DNA of 64,000 nt from Aspidapion aeneum (GCA_963576565.1 OY755038.1:66647908-66711907), one strand, 5' to 3'; shown: positions 1 through 9,940, counted from the stretch's first letter. Program-made: numbers and translations. The notes: generated by a model from the letters alone, not told the origin.

Positions 1-559
1 TGGATAATTTCTGTTGGCTTATGAGTCCGACACAGCTTGATGTTTTACTTTCTAGCCTCCCAAAAATTATGGTTATGGTCTCACTATTACCGACCAGTCT
101 TGTTGTACATACTGCCACGACCTTTATTGGTTCTTTATTGAAGTGACTATTTGACAAAATGAACTCTTCATTCCCAAATCTCAGGATATTAAGTTTATTA
201 TCAAACGCAAATCCATGTTTACTTATCAAGTCCATTCCCAAAATAAATTCGTCTTCTATTTCGGCAACCAATACAGTGTGGCGAATTCTCAATCTTCCCA
301 GCTGTAGGTCTATGTCTGTCTGCCCCAACACGTCGGCGGATTCTCCAGTCACAGTCTTAAGTGTTATTTTCTTTCCTGTTGGTCGAATTTTATATCTCGT
401 TGCAATTTTGAACTTAAGCAATGATATGGCAGCACCAGTGTCTACTGTTATGTTAACTTGTCTTCCATTTATGAGTCCGTCGATGTTAAGACTGTCAGCA
501 GTATGTTTTACGCTCTTAATTGAATAAATTTTGGGGGCTACATTCCCTTTAGCCAACAC
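1..559 (-). CDS. Retroviral-type aspartic protease domain (partial)
   Basis: The minus-strand frame continues from the gag zinc knuckle without a break. It shows the catalytic VDTGAA motif near 445-462 and, about 85 residues later, the hydrophobic flap/C-terminal motif FILGMDLISKHG that precedes reverse transcriptase in Ty3/gypsy polyproteins. The enzyme would cleave Gag and Pol in the virus-like particle. The domain seems undamaged in the visible part. The start of pol and any frameshift signal cannot be judged because the window ends here. Confidence 0.8.
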   Translation of the reverse strand, partial: MLAKGNVAPKIYSIKSVKHTADSLNIDGLINGRQVNITVDTGAAISLLKFKIATRYKIRPTGKKITLKTVTGESADVLGQTDIDLQLGRLRIRHTVLVAEIEDEFILGMDLISKHGFAFDNKLNILRFGNEEFILSNSHFNKEPIKVVAVCTTRLVGNSETITIIFGRLESKTSSCVGLISQQKLS

Positions 560-1832
560 CCGCCCCTCTGTGTTGACTAGTTTTAGTGTCCCGCTAGATC
601 GCGAGCGAGACCTTATTTGTACGCGACAATTGCGTTGAATATGCCCTGTACGTCCGCATCTGAAACACTTTACATTTGAAGGGGATCGTCTGCTTTCTTT
701 CAAAGAGTTAATCTTCTCTATTAGTGATTGAAACATTTGGTTTAGCGTTTTTGAGTTGACCTCATGTCCATTGCTCATTTCTTCTCTCTCCTGAATTGAA
801 ACAGCTCTTACTTTTGGCCTGGACATATTATTTGATGATTCGATTTCAAGGGCTCGAATCAACACTTCACTGCTATTATGGAAGCGTTCTCGACGAAGTA
901 ACTTTGCTAAGTCCGTGTCTCGTAATCCGTTAATAAAGCGATCTACCGTGAAGGGATCTGTAATTTTCTGGCATTTCTGGGTAAGCTAAATACATCAGCC
1001 TCCTGATATCTATTTCATACTCTTGCAATGATTCTCCTGGTCTTTGTTGACGAATATTTAATTCTGACCAATGTAAATTTCGCAAGTGTTCGTCTCCATA
1101 CCTTCTTTCTAACGCTGTCACTAAAGCGTTATAATTCTGTTTTTGTTCGACTGGAATGGACCGTAAAAGTCCCAGAGCAGGTTCTCGTAGAGCTACTAAC
1201 AATGCTCTAGCTTTTTCCTCATCATCTTAACAATTTGCAGCAGCGGCAGCTTCAAACTGTTGTTTATAAGTAGACCAGGAAGACGTACCATCGAAATTTG
1301 GAGGCTTAATGTTTTGGTTGGAATTCACAACACATCCCTGAGCTTTCATTTTGTTGTGTTCTTTTTGGAGCTGTATAAGCTGTTTTGACACGTCCTGGAA
1401 TTTTTCTTCCATGGTTTGAAAAACTTCTTCCCTAACATTCTGTACCTTTTCTTCAACATTATGTACCTTTTCTTCTACATTCTGCAATTTAATTTGTACC
1501 TTTTGTTCCACACTATGCATTCTTTGAGTTATTTCTTCCTTAAGATCTTCGGTTGCAGTCTTAAACTCTTCTCTCAGCTGTTCGGCGTTGCTCTTTATTT
1601 GGTCAAAGTTTTCCTGCATGTCGTTCTGGTTTTGTTCGATGGTCTGTCTCATATCATTCTGATTTTGTTCAATAGTGTGTTTCATGTCGTCCATGGTATG
1701 TTTCATATCGCCCTGGTTTTGTTCAATGGTCTGCTTCATGTCGTTCTGGTTTTGAGCCATTTGAGCTGCTAGAGCCTGTATCATTTTAGTTAGATCTTCC
1801 ATCTTTGCCGATCCTTGTCTAGTAACCATCAA
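560..1832 (-). pseudogene. Gag polyprotein, broken
   Basis: Structural protein of the retrotransposon particle. From the ATG at 1832 the first ~200 residues hold a coiled coil made of repeated QNQNDM-type heptads (about residues 35-85) and further charged helices. The frame then reaches a TAA at 1227-1229 but continues unchanged in the same frame (about 930-1226) with a capsid-like helical segment. A one-base indel near 958-966 shifts the frame; afterwards it is open again through a basic linker and the zinc knuckle CFRCGRTGHIQRNC near 630-670, then into the protease. One nonsense codon plus one frameshift means this copy cannot make full Gag unless recoded. The coiled-coil N-terminus is an unusual, non-universal addition to Ty3/gypsy Gag. 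Confidence 0.8.
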
Positions 1833-1859
1833 CTTCCTGATAAATCACTTAAAACGTCT

Positions 1860-2700
1860 ATTTTAGGGCTATAAAGCGAATGTCGAAGTCGGTTTTTCAA
1901 TATCTCTTCCAATTCTTAAATAGAACCTAATGGAATGTTCTGGAATATACTGGTAAATGCTACTCTTTCTGCTACTAGGCAAATGTAGAAGTCACTTTTT
2001 GATTATCTCTTTGGGTTCTCGAATAGACCGTCGTAGAATGTTATGGAATATTCTAGAAATAATTTATAATTCTTACTTTTAAAATAACTAAGCTACTGTC
2101 GAAGTCGGTATTTGTATATCTCTTCTAGTTTTTGAATAGAACGTCGTAGAATGTTATGGAATCTTCTAGAAATTCTTTCTAGTTCTTACTTTTGAAATTA
2201 CTAAGCTAATGTCGAAGTCTCTTTTTTTTTTGGATATTTCTTCTGGTTTTCGAATAGAGCGTCGTAGAAAGTGATGGAATGTTCTAGAAATTCTTTCTGA
2301 TTCTTATTTTTAAAATTACTAATCTAATGTCGAAGTCGGTATTTGTATATCTCTTCTAGTTTTTGAATAGGACGTCGTAGAATGTTATAGAATATTCTAG
2401 AAAATCTCTCTAATTATCAATTTTTGGACTGTAAAGTTAATGTCGAAGTCGGTTCTTAAATATCTCTTTTAGTTTTTGAATAAAACAATATCGAACTTCT
2501 TCGAATATTCTGGAAAAATCACTTACTGTTTTTTCTGTCCAATTGTCCTATCCGGTGGTAATATGTAAGGGTAGTCTTTGCACTATTCAGTTCCGAATAT
2601 TCTGGCAAAATCACTTACTTTTCTTCTTTTTAATTGTCCTAGCCGGTGGTACTGTGCAAGGATAGTCTTTGCACTATTTATTTCTTTTAATCTCACTTCT
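1860..2700. repeat. Tandem ~115-bp repeats in the retrotransposon leader
   Basis: The leader between LTR and gag consists of diverged tandem units. The word TGTCGAAGTC or close variants recurs at about 1881, 1984, 2097, 2210, 2327 and 2442, that is every 103-117 bp. A second pair of ~95-bp units lies at about 2500-2595 and 2596-2690, sharing the block TCCTATCCGGTGG/TCCTAGCCGGTGG followed by TAGTCTTTGCACTATT. No long reading frame covers the region. Confidence 0.85.
1933..2607. promoter_or_regulatory. Array of heat-shock-element motifs
   Basis: Each leader repeat contains the canonical heat-shock factor site GAAnnTTCnnGAA. Perfect three-unit sites are at 1933-1945, 2046-2058, 2159-2171, 2277-2289, 2390-2402 and 2503-2515; a seventh at 2595-2607 ends in GCA instead of GAA. 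Several extend upstream by GAAnnTTAnn, giving four of five matching units (for example 2149-2171 and 2380-2402). HSF trimers are known to bind such alternating nGAAn units. Function here is inference. Confidence 0.6.
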
Positions 2701-2707
2701 GACACCA
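2690..2707 (-). other. Candidate primer binding site
   Basis: On the minus strand the sequence two bases inside the LTR reads TGGTGTCAGAAGTGAGA. It begins with TGG, as expected for pairing with a tRNA ending in CCA. I could not assign the tRNA from memory. Confidence 0.6.
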
Positions 2708-2920
2708 ATTGTTACGGGTTCACAACGACAAATTAAAATTCGCAATTGTTGAAAACGATACGTCAATTTATTTCGACAAATTATGTACAAAAACACGCAC
2801 TTAAACTTAGTAATAACTTGCTAATAATTCACTACTATAATCGGTCTATTAACTTCGTGTTAATCTCACGACCACTACAGCACGTTATCTGTGACTGACT
2901 CCTGGTGCGCGACCCCGGCC

Positions 2921-2930
2921 CTATATATAG
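2921..2930 (-). promoter_or_regulatory. TATA box in the LTR
   Basis: CTATATATAG lies in the LTR in a GC-rich setting, with upstream (higher-coordinate) sequence holding two heat-shock-type half-site pairs. The sequence is palindromic; the strand is set by the element's orientation. Confidence 0.55.
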
Positions 2931-2947
2931 GATCGTCCATCTCTCTC

Positions 2948-2987
2948 GAACTTTCCGGCAGCCTTCGACGTCCGGAAAGTTCCCGCA
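2948..2987. promoter_or_regulatory. Two HSE-like sites just upstream of the LTR TATA box
   Basis: GAACTTTCCGGCA at 2948-2960 and GAAAGTTCCCGCA at 2975-2987 both fit GAAnnTTCnnGCA, two perfect HSF units plus one imperfect. They lie about 20-60 bp upstream of the TATA box in the element's direction, a promoter-proximal position. They also form an inverted repeat (GAACTTTCCGG / CCGGAAAGTTC). Confidence 0.45.
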
Positions 2988-3083
2988 CTACCGCGACCGC
3001 AAGCCACAGACAACGCAACTAAAACCTAGACTAAACCTAAATAAATTCCATTTATAAAATTTAAATAACTTAAATTTGTAACA

Positions 3084-3770
3084 ATACTTTATCGAGTATT
3101 TTGCGAGGGAATTGATCCCTGTTCGTCCCTCTTTTATTGAACTTTTATCAAAAATAAATTTTTATTGGTATGGACAAAAAAGTCCGTTTATTTTTATATT
3201 TTTATAGCATCAAAAAAGTTTTTATGACCTCGTTACGCCTCGTTATGACCAAAATAATTCAGTCCTGTTGGGTCCTGTCGGGTACTGTCGTGGTCCTGTT
3301 GGGTCCTGTTGGGTCCTGTCGAGTACTGTCGTGTACTGTTGGGTCCTGTCGGGTCCTGTTGAGTACTGCCGTGTACTGTTGGGTCTTGTCGTATACTGTC
3401 GAGTACTGTTGGGTCCTGTTGGGTACTGTTGGGTCCTGTCGGGTCCTGTCGATTACTGTTGAGTACTGTTGGGTCCTGTCGGGTCCTGTCGCGTACTGTT
3501 GGGCCCTGTTGAGTACTGTTGGGTCCTGTTGGGTCCTGTCGTGTACTGTCGAGTACTGTTGGGTCCTGTTGGGTACTGTTGGGTCCTGTCGAGTACTGTT
3601 GAGTACTGTTGGGTCCTGTTGAGTACTGTCGAGTCCTGTTGGGTCCTGTCGTGTACTGTCGAGTACTGTTGGGTCCTGTTGGATTGGGTACTGTTGGGTC
3701 CTGTCGGGTCCTGTCGAGTACTGTTGAGTACTGTTGGGTCCTGTCGGGTCCTGTCGCGTACTGCCCAACA
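3084..3770. repeat. Duplicated segment, copy 1, with minisatellite
   Basis: About 170 bp of unique-looking flank (3084-3251) followed by a 10-bp minisatellite. It matches 6791-7501 at roughly 95% by eye, with the order of minisatellite variants largely conserved, so the whole block was duplicated rather than grown twice. The left end of this copy was cut off by the Ty3/gypsy-like insertion. Confidence 0.8.
3252..3765. repeat. Degenerate 10-bp minisatellite, array 1
   Basis: About 51 units of a decamer of the form CTGTYGRGTM, mixing GGTCCTGTTG and GTACTGTCGA variants. All six frames are rich in open stretches because the period and composition rarely give stops. These open frames are not genes. 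Confidence 0.9.
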
Positions 3771-4967
3771 AACAATTAAAGTTGTAACGACGAAACCCCA
3801 ACTAGAAAGAATTTCTTAAAAGTAACCGCAACGTACTCCCGCTACGTCTCAGTATACCATACAGCGACGTTATAAGTCCCTAAGTGGGGAACCAATTTCT
3901 GGTTATAACTACTTGGCCAAGTGTTTAAAGTCACTGTAGTAACAACTACACTACTACGTCGTAGCCAGGTATCTACTACGTCGTAGAGGCTGTTTTTTTT
4001 CCGTAATGGCATAAAAGTTGCGATGTAGTTGCAAATAATATAATCGTTTCTTTTTAGTAGAATTGTTACACAATATGGTGGACACAACAGTAAACAGACT
4101 CGCTTAGTTTTTTTGTTTGGTTATGGTTATAATATGAACTATGTTATCCAAAAGTGTGAGAATTTACGAGCAGAGGATCAAAATTCGAGTGCGACGCAAA
4201 GTTTTTTGTATAACATGCATTATATATATTGCAAAAAACCGGTGCGCCCGTAAAATTGAGCCGTTTTCTGGTAGCTGATGGAATTTTTGTGTTGTGATTT
4301 TGGAGGTTATGTTTTCATAATCGACAGTTAACTCCAACAAATGGTGCTTAAGAAGAGCATTTTTGGTAAGCTTCAACTAATTTGTTTATAAAATAGTATG
4401 GCTCTTTAATATGAGCTCATAAAACGACAACAAAAATATTAAATTTTCTTTCTTACATAAAAACATGGCGTCCCAAACTATATTCCCTGATAGTCGAAAA
4501 GGTTACTTGAAAGTAGTTCCGGCTTTAAAGTTGATCCAAAAAGTTATTTTGTCTACATTGTTACATCAGATGTTACTATGATGACACAAACTTTTGTGCT
4601 AAAAATTAAAGTTATAATGTAGTTGTCGGATACACTTGTTTGGGACTCCAATGAAGCTTAACTTTCTAGTGGTAATTAAGTAGGATATAAAAGTCAGGGC
4701 GACTACGAAATAACGACTAAAAAGAAAGTAAAACTTTAGCAACGTCCTATTGTGGTAGAGAAGACTATCATAATCGACTATCAAGAAACAATCCTATGAA
4801 GTAGTTTAGAGGGTCGTTTATACGAAACATCTACTATTTCCTGATACTAAATAGTTGTTAGAACTAAAAAGTAACAAATTTTGGTTGGGATCACCACATT
4901 TCTACTATAAGAAAGTAGCAAAGCCTTTAGAACATGTAGCCGCTACTATAAATGTTAGTTGGGTGTT
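3771..4967. other. No gene seen
   Basis: AT-rich sequence between minisatellite arrays 1 and 2. Only short open frames are present, with no recognisable protein motif, RNA gene or terminal repeat. Confidence 0.5.
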
Positions 4968-5455
4968 GGGTCCTGTTGAGTACTGTTGTGTCCTGTTGGG
5001 TCCTGTCGTGTACTGTCGAGTACTGTTGGGTCCTGTCGAGTACTGTTGGGTCCTGTTGGGTACTGTTGGGTCCTGTCGAGTACTGTTGGGTCCTGTCGGG
5101 TCCTGTTGAGTACTGTTGAGTCCTGTTGAGTACTGTTGGGTCCTGTTGAGTACTGTCGGGTCCTGTCGAGTACTGTTGGGTCCTGTCAGGTACTGTTGAG
5201 TCCTGTCGAGTACTGTTGGGCCTGTCGAGTACTGTTGGGTCCTGTTGAGTACTGTTAAGTCCTGTTGAGTACTGTTGAGTACTGTTGGGTCCTGTCGTGT
5301 ACTGTTGAGTCCTGTTGGGTCCTGTCAAGTACTGTCGTGTCCTGTTGGGTCCTGTAGATTACTGTTAAGTACTGTCGTGTTCTGTTGGGTCCTGTAAAGT
5401 ACTGTCGTGTCCTGTTGGGTCTTGTAGAGTACTGTTAAGTACTGTCGTGTTCTGT
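4968..5455. repeat. Degenerate 10-bp minisatellite, array 2
   Basis: Same decamer family as arrays 1 and 3, but without the conserved 170-bp flank. The right end decays into a ~60-bp higher-order period (TACTGTCGTGTYCTGT recurring around 5330-5455). Confidence 0.9.
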
Positions 5456-5713
5456 ATGGAAAAAATTATAAAATTTTAATAATTAGAGACATAAAAATGT
5501 CGTTTTGGTGCAAAAGCAGTGGCGGTCTGTGGGGTGCAAAGCTGGAGGAGCGAAAATCGACTTGAAGGTGGAAATTATGATTTTATTTAAACTATATTGA
5601 GTAATTGTAATTACACTTTTAAGATCTGGTAAGGACCTACCGAGTTTTTGACTTTTTTTTTATCTTTCAAAAACTGTTTTTTTTTTTCATAATATTACTA
5701 GGTTTAGTGTATG

Positions 5714-5781
5714 TATGGATAGTTTAAGGTGTTGCACGCTCGACTGAAGATCCGAAGGCCATGAGTTCGATTCTCACATAA
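5714..5781 (+). other. tRNA-like sequence (Phe-type anticodon arm)
   Basis: Plus-strand pseudo-tRNA inside the left arm. It has a D-arm/A-box-like ATAGTTTAAGG, the anticodon arm GACTGAAGATCC (anticodon GAA at 5746-5748, as in tRNA-Phe), and a good B box GAGTTCGATTCTC. A run of ten T follows, a potential RNA polymerase III terminator. The acceptor stem does not pair, so it is not a functional tRNA gene. Confidence 0.5.
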
Positions 5782-6488
5782 AACTTTTTTTTTTCAAACA
5801 ACTTTAAATTAAAATTTGCTAATGACTAATTAATACGGATTGCTTACGTGATGGTCATGAATATTTATACAGTGTCTCAAAATCTCTCTGCACTTTATTT
5901 GCATTAGAATTAACCTTATTCGTATTAAAAATAACGATATAACAACTATCAAATTTTTTTGTTATTTTAGCTGACCCAAAATGCCTCCATTGATCTTTTT
6001 TAACTTTTGTTTATTAAAATTAAAAAACATATTAATAAAACAAAAAATGGAAATTATACAAAAATTGGCAACGGTGGATACACTTTAATCAGCAGGCGTT
6101 GAAAAGCAAACGATCCCAATGTAAAACTCTCTGCGGGAATTTCAAAATGAGAATATTAGATAAAAGGCGAAATTTTTAAAATTAAAACTTTCCTGTCCTC
6201 GTTTTGGGAGGTTGAAATCGTTGTTAAACCAAACCGAAACCAAACCTAACCTTGGTCAATTGATCGGAAACCTATCCTAACCTATTTGAAGTCGTTTGCT
6301 TTTCAAGCGCTAATCTTTAATCGGTTCCAATACTCTAAAATTAAAATGGGGTGGATAGCAAGTGGAGGGTGAATAGAAACAAAAACAAAATACTTTAAAA
6401 TATACTTAATACACACTGCTGTTAAACCAAAACTACCAAGTAGTAATTAATAAATTTTAATTAAAGTTGTTTAAAAGAAAAAAAAATC

Positions 6489-6556
6489 CTAGGTGTGGGC
6501 CTCGAACCCATGACCTGCGGATTATGAGTCAAACACTCCACACTTTATGCTATCTA
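6489..6556 (-). other. tRNA-like sequence (CAT anticodon)
   Basis: Minus-strand counterpart in the right arm, with A-box-like ATAGCATAAAGTG, anticodon arm TGACTCATAATCC (CAT, Met-like) and B box GGGTTCGAGGCCC, followed by nine T. It is homologous in position to the left-arm copy although the anticodons differ. Confidence 0.55.
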
Positions 6557-6790
6557 TAAGCTTATATAGAATATCTTTTTGAAGTACATCTCGATTGCGT
6601 CAGTAATATTTTAAGAAAATCCAATCTGGAATATAAAAACAAATAAAAATCTGGGTAGGTCCTTACAAGATCTAAACTTAAGCATAGACTAATAGTGCAA
6701 TTACCGAGGGTATTGTAAAATATTTTTGAGTATTTTTGTCTTCTTTGCACTTCTTTGTGTCCCTAAAAAATACTTTGAATACCGAGTTGA

Positions 6791-7501
6791 ATATACTTTA
6801 TCGAGTATTTTGCGAGGGAATTGATCCCTCTTCGTCCCTCTTTTATTGAACTTTTATTAAAAATGAATTTTTTTTGGTATGGACAAAAAAGTCCGTTTAT
6901 TTTTATATTTTTATAGCATTAAAAAAGTTTTTATGACCTCGTTACGCCTCGTTATGACCAAAATAATTTAGTCCTGTTGGGTCCTGTCAGGTACTGTCGT
7001 GGTCCTGTTGGGTCCTGTTGCGTCTTGTCGAGTACTGTCGTGTACTGTTGGGTCCTGTCGGGTCCTGTTGAGTACTGTCGTGTACTGTTGGGTCCTGTCG
7101 TGTACTGTCGAGTACTGTTGGGTCCTGTTGGGTACTGTTGGGTCCTGTCGGGTCCTGTCGAGTACTGTTGAGTACTGTTGGGTCCTGTCGGGTCCTATCG
7201 CGTACTGTTGGCTCCTGTTGAGTACTGTTGGGTCCTGTTGGGTCCTGTCGTGTACTGTCGAGTACTGTTGGGTCCTGTTGGGTACTGTTGGGTCCTGTCG
7301 AGTACTGTTGAGTACTGTTGGGTCCTGTTGAGTACTGTCGAGTCCTGTTGGGTCATGTCGTGTACTGTCGAGTACTGTTGGGTCCTGTTGGGTACTGTTG
7401 GGTCCTGTCGGGTCCTGTCGAGTACTGTTGAGTACTGTTGGGTCCTGTCGGGTCCTGTTGCGTACTGTTGGGTCCTGTCGTGGTACTGTCGGGTCCTGTT
7501 G
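6791..7501. repeat. Duplicated segment, copy 2, with minisatellite array 3 (6970-7501)
   Basis: Second copy of the block at 3084-3770. The flank 6791-6969 continues leftwards without interruption (TTGAAT before ATACTTTATCG), giving the pre-insertion state of the LTR site. The array 6970-7501 has about 53 decamers. Confidence 0.85.
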
Positions 7502-7905
7502 TGAAATTTGTACAGTACTGTTGAAAGCTGATGACCCCTCGATTTGGACCCAAATCTAATCAGCTCGTAACGGTATCAAACATTATTTTACCTGAAAATT
7601 TCATATTATATGGTGACAAATTTCAATTATAGTCTTTAAAGAGCAATCAATTCTGACCCTGATTTTTTTTTATTTTACTAAAATCGGTCTAGTAATAACG
7701 AATTTATAAGAAAATGTATGCAGACTGAATTTACAATGCAATCGTATAATCTGGAAAACAATGGTTGAAACAAAAATAGATTTTTTAAGAACTACCACAC
7801 GGATTGTATTAATTTGTACCTCGTCGGTGGGGGAAAATTAGTGCTTTTCTATAAATTCACAAAAATTAATGTACTTTTGTTGGTACTGTCAAAATTGCAT
7901 TATTG
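7502..7905. other. No gene seen
   Basis: AT-rich sequence between the minisatellite and the mariner remnant. If the mariner C-terminal half was ever here, no trace of its DN or SPD motifs can be read. Confidence 0.4.
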
Positions 7906-8432
7906 CAGGCGTGTACTGCTGTCTCTGGCGACTGAAATCTTTATTTTTTTTTGTTTATTTTCGGATTTATATGAATAAATCCACGACTCATCACCAATGA
8001 AAATGCTGTATACATTCTTAGAGTTTCCTGCCTCAAAGCGGTCTAGAGTTTTCGGAGACCAATTGACCCTAGTTTCTCTCTGTTCTTCGGTTAACAACAT
8101 GCGGTATCCAGTAGGAGACCAATTTTTTTACACCTTATTCTTCATGCAAATTTTGAGGTCTTTGAATCCCCAATAAAGACTCAATCTCGCGATATGTCAC
8201 ATGTCGATCTTCCATGATGAGCATGCGCACAGAATGGATGTTCTCGTGGGTGACAGTCGTTTTGGTGCACCTGGCCCTGGATCGTTGCTAAGGCCAATCC
8301 GTCCCCGCTTGAATTCTCCGTACGAACGAGAAACTGTCGATTGATAATTACCAAAAACAGAAATCAACTCGGCAAGCCATTCTTGTTGAGATAATTTTCC
8401 TGCAAATGTTCTCGGTTTGATTTAATTTTTCG
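7906..8432 (-). pseudogene. Mariner transposase fragment
   Basis: Minus-strand remnant of a mariner-family transposase, a cut-and-paste DDD enzyme. In order: a helix-turn-helix-like region (WLAELISVFGNYQSTVSRSYGEFKRG) near 8310-8385, a shifted frame with MEDRHVTYREIESLLGI near 8165-8220, then after a further break FIGDESWIY near 7990-8010. The last motif carries the first catalytic aspartate and matches the family's GDETW signature. At least two frame changes are needed, and the C-terminal half with the remaining two catalytic aspartates is missing. No terminal inverted repeats were found. An ancient truncated copy; the family call is firm. Confidence 0.8.
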
Positions 8433-9541
8433 ACTGATTTGTTAACTTAAAAAATTCACTGTAGCTACAAAACTATATGTATCGCGCTGAGATTTTGAAC
8501 TTAGGTTAGGTAAAGATTGAGGTTAAGCTCTAGTAAGGATATTCGATCAGTATCGCTTTAATGTTATTTAAATGCGTTGAGAAAACCATTGATATTAAAA
8601 AAAATTGTGTGTGCTTAAGACCACACAGCAGAAGTGTAAATTTCATCAAGGCAAAATTAATAATACGAATAAAGATTTTTGGCGTTGTATATTGACAAAG
8701 TAATATACAAACTAATAATATTTACATAATTATAATTGGGTATAAATTACTCTGGTAAATTTTGCTCTGAGTGGCCTTCATCTGCATCATCATATCGCTT
8801 TGCTGACTGTTCCTCTCACAGTTAGTCGACTGGAGCCGATTTCACCCGAATGAGCGTTACATAGCCGAGCGTGACGGCTCAGTTCAATTCGGTACCCACA
8901 AAAATTGCTAAACGCGCCTAAAGAAGTTTACACTTCAATAATAAAAAAACCATCGAGACTGACCATACCGTTTTTTATATATCGATATTTCACCACGCAA
9001 GGTATGCGTTTCAAAAATTGTTAGATTTAATAACTACTTTGTTCAGGAGCAGCGGCGTAGCTAGAAGACATGAGGCCCCGGGGCAAACAATTTTTTGGGG
9101 GCCATTATAAGTCAACAAGAATATAAAATGCTTGTCAATAAAAATTTGTCTTGCCATGAAAAAATTAATTCTCATTTTTTTGATTTTCTATTTTCAAAAT
9201 TACCAGGGGAATGTAGTGACATTTGAGACAAGGGCAGCAATTTTTTTTAATTGGTTATTTATATTTTTCTATCGTTTTTAGTTTTCGGTAAACTTTAATT
9301 TCTTGGTTTAAAGGTAGGATACCTTTATTTATGATACCTATTTATCTTTTTATTAAAACTTTCTAAAGAAAACTTTTTATTAGTAAAGAAACACACTATA
9401 CAATCACACAACTGTACAGTTTTAACGGCCGCAATATCCTTTACCAAAACCGCACTGTGAAACGGGTAGCTAAGTAATCCATTTATTGTTTGTTTCAAGG
9501 CTAAATTGCGCGAACTTAATTCTTGCATTGGACTGGCATGA
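8433..9541. other. No gene; one hAT-like terminus
   Basis: Mostly AT-rich. At 9050-9065 CAGCGGCGTAGCTAG matches the terminal repeats of the hAT-type MITEs found elsewhere in the window (50222, 63227), but no matching right end with an 8-bp duplication could be paired with it. Confidence 0.4.
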
Positions 9542-9940
9542 TTGAACCCCCACTATGTTTTACATAATGAAAGGAGCAATTGCGCTAATAGACAACTGAT
9601 ATCGTACGGCCATGTACAACGGATGAACGACGAAACATTACCAAAGCAGGTCCTAGAATGGCAACCAATAGGGCGCAGAAAAAGAGGGCGTCCTAAACTA
9701 GAATGGCAACAGTTAATCCAAAGATCAATGAGTCAAAAAAATCTGACACAAGATGATTGTCAGAATCGGAGGTGGAGAATAGGCGTCGGACAACGTAGAA
9801 AAACGTTCTAAACCGACATAGTAGTAAGGAGCAATTGTATCTGCCGCGTCGAGCGCGAAGAGCCAGCGGTTGTCGACAAAGCGACGGTGCTCTCGGGTCA
9901 ACTCAAGACCGACAGTTAGTTGAATTGAATTGAATTCTTC
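9542..9940 (+). pseudogene. LINE ORF2 C-terminal tail and 3' end
   Basis: A short plus-strand frame (to 9811) reads GHVQRMNDETLPKQVLEWQPIGRRKRGRPK, then ends RRWRIGVGQRRKTF. This is the conserved C-terminal tail of insect endonuclease-reverse-transcriptase non-LTR elements. A ~110-bp 3' untranslated region follows, ending in a short TTGAA microsatellite (about 9921-9940), a tail type seen in RTE-like elements. The copy is strongly 5'-truncated, as is usual for LINEs. It may belong to the same broad family as the decayed reverse transcriptase at 58.5 kb. Confidence 0.7.

Larger units (their letters stand above)
1..3083 (-). mobile_element. Ty3/gypsy-like LTR retrotransposon, 5' portion
   Basis: Minus-strand element cut by the window's left edge. 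In its own direction it runs: 5' LTR (3083 to 2710), candidate primer binding site, long repetitive leader (2709-1833), gag (1832 to about 560), then aspartic protease running off the window. Gag carries a coiled coil and one CCHC knuckle, and the protease has a DTG motif, which is the order known for Ty3/gypsy (Metaviridae) elements. The right LTR edge is confirmed by an empty-site paralogue: sequence from 3084 on matches the sequence from 6791 on, where no LTR is present. Gag has an in-frame stop and a frameshift, so this copy is probably defective. Reverse transcriptase and integrase lie outside the window, so the superfamily is inferred from gag-protease only. Confidence 0.85.
2710..3083 (-). 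repeat. 5' LTR of the Ty3/gypsy-like element (374 bp)
   Basis: The segment begins TGTTAC and ends GTAACA, a perfect 6-bp terminal inverted repeat of the TG...CA type. Outside it, the sequence from 3084 on is colinear with 6791 on, which gives the empty site. On the inside lies the candidate primer binding site. A TATATATA box and a potential AATAAA (reverse of 2766-2771 region) fit U3-R-U5 structure. Confidence 0.85.
5607..6704. mobile_element. Inverted-repeat element with tRNA-like arms
   Basis: Left arm 5607-5836 and right arm 6436-6704 are inverted copies. Shared blocks in order are GTAATTRCAC, TAAGGACCTACC, AATATTACT, a tRNA-like segment, a long T run, and AAACAACTTTAA with following AT-rich sequence. 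The interior holds a smaller inverted repeat (6085-6112 against 6291-6319, sharing TTGAAAAGCAAACGA). No transposase frame is visible. It could be one foldback transposon with long terminal inverted repeats, or two copies of one SINE-like unit lying head to head. Confidence 0.6.

Noticed and set aside
159..527. Plus-strand 122-codon frame
   Set aside because: It is the antisense shadow of the retrotransposon protease, whose minus-strand motifs are clear.
1416..1772. Plus-strand 118-codon hydrophobic frame
   Set aside because: Antisense shadow of the Gag coiled coil; its Phe/Leu richness mirrors the Gln/Asn/Met-rich repeats.
3170..3819. Open frames of 110-180 codons across the decamer minisatellite
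   Set aside because: They appear on both strands in multiple frames and translate to simple repeats; explained by the tandem array.
5714..5781. Functional tRNA-Phe gene
   Set aside because: The anticodon arm and B box look right but the acceptor and D stems do not pair.
6977..7553. Similar repeat-coded open frames in minisatellite array 3
   Set aside because: Same reason as for array 1.
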